From Acidobacteriota bacterium (lineage in GTDB: Bacteria; Acidobacteriota; Vicinamibacteria; Vicinamibacterales; CAVVIG01), in the NCBI GenBank assembly GCA_003222535.1, contig QHWJ01000335.1, positions 1 through 38,062 on the forward strand: a stretch of 38,062 nt of DNA. The letters run 5' to 3'. Made by a program: the position numbers and the translations under genes. The notes beneath the pieces are model-generated. The model did no database searches. It was not told the origin of the DNA and was given only the letters and a program-made list of their open reading frames with translations. Below are positions 36,457 through 38,062 of this stretch, piece by piece (within the stretch, counting starts at the first letter, position 1; the number at the start of each line of letters is the position of its first letter).

Positions 36457-36936
36457 ATGGGCAGCGAGGTCGTCATCGTTCCGAGCGTCTTCGGCACGAT
36501 TGCTTTTATCGTGTGGACCGTCGTCAACGGGTGGCTGCGGCGACAGCACGTGAAGTCGATCATGGAGTTCAACACGCGGCTGGTCGAACGGATCGGCTCC
36601 GTGAAGGACTTCAGCGACTTTCTGCAGACCGACGGCGGGGCGAAGTTCTTCGACAGCCTCGCCGTCGAGCGCGGCTCGATCGGCGCCCACGAACGAATCC
36701 TCCGCGGCGCGGCGATCGGGATCGTCTTCATGGTGCTCGGTCTTGGACTCGTTTTCCTCGGCTGGCTCTTCAGGGCAGACTGGAACCACGAATCGTTCAC
36801 GGTCATCGGAGTGATCGCGCTGTCGCTCGGGGTCGGCGGCGTGCTCTCTTCCGGCCTCTCGTACCGTCTGGCCCGGGTGCTCGGTCTGCTCGGCGCCCAG
36901 GACCGCGGCGACAGCGTCCATCCCGCGTCGCGGTGA
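36457..36936 (+). CDS. Small membrane protein of unknown function upstream of sigma factor
   Basis: A 159-residue membrane protein. The ATG at 36457 has AGGAG about nine bases upstream; the longer open frame from 36301 has no such site and reads like non-coding sequence. Helices are predicted near residues 7-25, 90-110 and 118-138. Between the first and second lies a soluble charged segment (MEFNTRLVERIGSVKDFSDFL, then FFDSLAVE). It loosely resembles the DUF6249-type proteins often found beside ECF sigma genes, but identity is not secure. Its stop is 3 bases before the sigma factor start, so the genes are likely coupled and the protein may take part in signal transduction at the membrane. Confidence 0.75.
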   Translation: MGSEVVIVPSVFGTIAFIVWTVVNGWLRRQHVKSIMEFNTRLVERIGSVKDFSDFLQTDGGAKFFDSLAVERGSIGAHERILRGAAIGIVFMVLGLGLVFLGWLFRADWNHESFTVIGVIALSLGVGGVLSSGLSYRLARVLGLLGAQDRGDSVHPASR

Positions 36937-36939
36937 GGC

Positions 36940-37503
36940 ATGCCGGTGCACTCGTTGACCGGGGCGGCGCCGCGGGCGCGCCCGTCGACGTTCGAGGAAG
37001 CGGACACACAGGCGTCAGCTCACGAGATGATGGACGAGCCGTCCTTCGAGGCGTTCTATCGTCGGACGGCCGGTCACGTGCGCGCGTACGTCGTGCGGGT
37101 CGTCGGCAACCCGGCGACCGCGGACGACATCGTGCAGGAAGCGTATCTGCGGCTCCTGCGCTCGCTGCCGGCGACCCGGGACGAGCAGGAGTTGCGAGCC
37201 TATCTGTTTCGCATCACGAGCAACCTGATGGCCGACGACTGGCGCCGGCACAAGCGGGAACCCCTGCTGAGCGATGAACACGTGCCTGAGCGCGGGATCG
37301 ATGGTCCGGACATTGCGCTCCGTGTCGACATGATTCGCACGTTCGAGCGGCTGCCCCTGCAGCAGCGTCAACTGCTCTGGCTGGCGTATGTCGAGGGCGT
37401 GAAGCACCGTGACATCGCGACGGCACTGGGTCTTCGCGAGCAAAGCGTGAGAGTGCTGCTTCACCGCGCGAAACGCAAGCTGGCGCGTCTGCTGGGTTTG
37501 TAG
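36940..37503 (+). CDS. ECF RNA polymerase sigma factor
   Basis: A 187-residue sigma factor with region 2 (FEAFYRRTAGHVRAYVVRVV, then ADDIVQEAYLRLLRSL and ELRAYLFRITSNLMADDWRR) and region 4 (FERLPLQQRQLLWLAYVEG, DIATALGLREQSVRVLLHRA). The ATG at 36940 is kept because it joins the upstream gene closely, with GAGG overlapping that gene's stop; the ATGs at 37027 and 37030 directly before region 2 are real alternatives, since the first 29 residues look disordered. The next gene encodes a zinc-finger anti-sigma factor, the usual partner. Targets unknown; such loci often control their own operon. Confidence 0.9.
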   Translation: MPVHSLTGAAPRARPSTFEEADTQASAHEMMDEPSFEAFYRRTAGHVRAYVVRVVGNPATADDIVQEAYLRLLRSLPATRDEQELRAYLFRITSNLMADDWRRHKREPLLSDEHVPERGIDGPDIALRVDMIRTFERLPLQQRQLLWLAYVEGVKHRDIATALGLREQSVRVLLHRAKRKLARLLGL

Positions 37504-37513
37504 GAGAACGACG

Positions 37514-38020
37514 ATGTGGGGACGTCCATCGGCCTGTCCGCATGAAGCAGAGACCGTAAAAGCGGCGCGATCGAAAGCCGAGGCGGCCGCCGTGAGCGGG
37601 CACGCGGCCACGTGCGCCGTGTGTCGCGAGACGCTTGCCGTCGCCACGTGGATGCACGAGCTGGCGTCCGTGCCGGTGGACGCGCCTCCCCAGCTGAATG
37701 CATCCAGCCTGTGGTTCAAGGCTCAGCTGCTGAGGCGATGGGATGTCGAACGGCAGGTGCTGCGGTCCATTGATGTCGGTGAGCACGTCCAGGCGGGCGT
37801 CGGTCTGGCCGGCGCCGCGATCATGCTCGTGTGGCTCTGGACCCAGATGCGGCCGGCCGGCGTCTCGCCGATGGTGACGGCGGCCCTGCTCGCGAGCGCC
37901 GCGCTGCTGGTGGCGACCGCTCTGTTCGTCGCGCGCGAGCTCGTGTCTTCGAGCACGACGGACGTGTCCCAGGGCTTCAGCCCTGAGGCGGGTGGAGGCC
38001 GTGGACACTCTGCTTCGTGA
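37514..38020 (+). CDS. Zinc-finger (ZAS) anti-sigma factor, membrane-bound
   Basis: A 168-residue protein with the ZAS zinc motif His30-x3-Cys34-x2-Cys37 (HAATCAVC), preceded by Cys8 and His10 at suitable distance for the fourth ligand. Two hydrophobic segments near residues 97-113 and 122-140 should place it in the inner membrane, with the N-terminal domain holding the sigma factor in the cytoplasm. The ATG follows TAGGAG, 10 bases after the sigma gene stop. Its last codons overlap the start of the next gene, which supports an operon. The signal that releases the sigma factor is unknown. Confidence 0.85.
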   Translation: MWGRPSACPHEAETVKAARSKAEAAAVSGHAATCAVCRETLAVATWMHELASVPVDAPPQLNASSLWFKAQLLRRWDVERQVLRSIDVGEHVQAGVGLAGAAIMLVWLWTQMRPAGVSPMVTAALLASAALLVATALFVARELVSSSTTDVSQGFSPEAGGGRGHSAS

Positions 38021-38062
38021 TTTCCGTCACGGTCTCAACACATACTCGGGGGCGGTGCTGTT
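38001..38062 (+). CDS. Start of a gene, possibly another ADOP permease (partial)
   Basis: From GTG at 38001, with GGAGG at 37994-37998 just before, the frame reads VDTLLRDFRHGLNTYSG and stays open to the window end. The opening resembles ADOP permease starts such as LLRDLRxGLRxL, and these often follow regulators. It overlaps the anti-sigma gene by 20 bases. Only about 20 codons are visible, and the expected hydrophobic helix is not yet reached, so the call is tentative. Confidence 0.45.
   Translation, partial: MDTLLRDFRHGLNTYSGAVL

Overview
The window is 38 kb of GC-rich bacterial chromosome. It looks like Acidobacteriota, perhaps Vicinamibacteria: it carries ADOP-type duplicated FtsX/MacB permeases without ATPases, a PQQ dehydrogenase, a tannase-like esterase, DUF6152 and DUF6644-like proteins, secreted proteins with a PDLSG-W motif, and many exported proteins. 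The assignment rests on remembered family distribution. No rRNA, tRNA, CRISPR array, phage or intact transposase gene was seen.

Layout, left to right. (1) 264-2636: secreted kelch/galactose-oxidase-like protein, closed by a strong terminator. (2) 2948-5936: glycogen synthase (GT5) and a GH57 glucan-active enzyme, an apparent two-gene glucan operon resembling cyanobacterial sequences. (3) 6347-11299: two convergent ADOP permeases. (4) 16993-11517 (minus): PQQ dehydrogenase, PDLSG-W secreted protein, tannase/feruloyl esterase, SDR oxidoreductase, a plausible operon for oxidising alcohols or sugars and hydrolysing aromatic esters. (5) 17269-20802: metallophosphoesterase, secreted metallo-beta-lactamase-fold protein, secreted repeat protein, Uma2 nuclease. 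(6) 20950-29285: a 19-codon leader ORF overlapping a 2759-residue cyclic beta-1,2-glucan synthase (NdvB/ChvB type). (7) 29282-30180: two decayed genes, a frameshifted aspartic protease and an ADOP 3' fragment. (8) 30190-32319: di-haem cytochrome divergent from an ECF sigma factor. (9) 34974-32456 (minus): PDLSG-W protein, DUF6152 protein and two DUF6644-like membrane proteins, interrupted by a MITE-like element; a second MITE-like or terminator-like inverted repeat lies at 32328-32440. (10) 35446-36267: cupredoxin-like secreted protein. (11) 36457-38062: membrane protein, ECF sigma factor, zinc-finger anti-sigma factor, and the start of what may be another ADOP permease.

The main themes are envelope and periplasm: exported redox proteins (copper, PQQ, haem), extracellular glucan synthesis, and sigma/anti-sigma signalling. 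Several exported proteins carry Asp/His/Gly/Lys-rich simple-sequence inserts. The most unusual points are the leader ORF before the glucan synthase, which resembles the first codons of 6-phosphogluconate dehydrogenase; a MITE whose inverted repeat supplies the stop codon of the DUF6152 gene; a glycogen synthase with His in place of the conserved Lys of the KxGGL motif; and two operons sharing an uncharacterised secreted PDLSG-W family. All functions are read from sequence and memory of families; no search was run.
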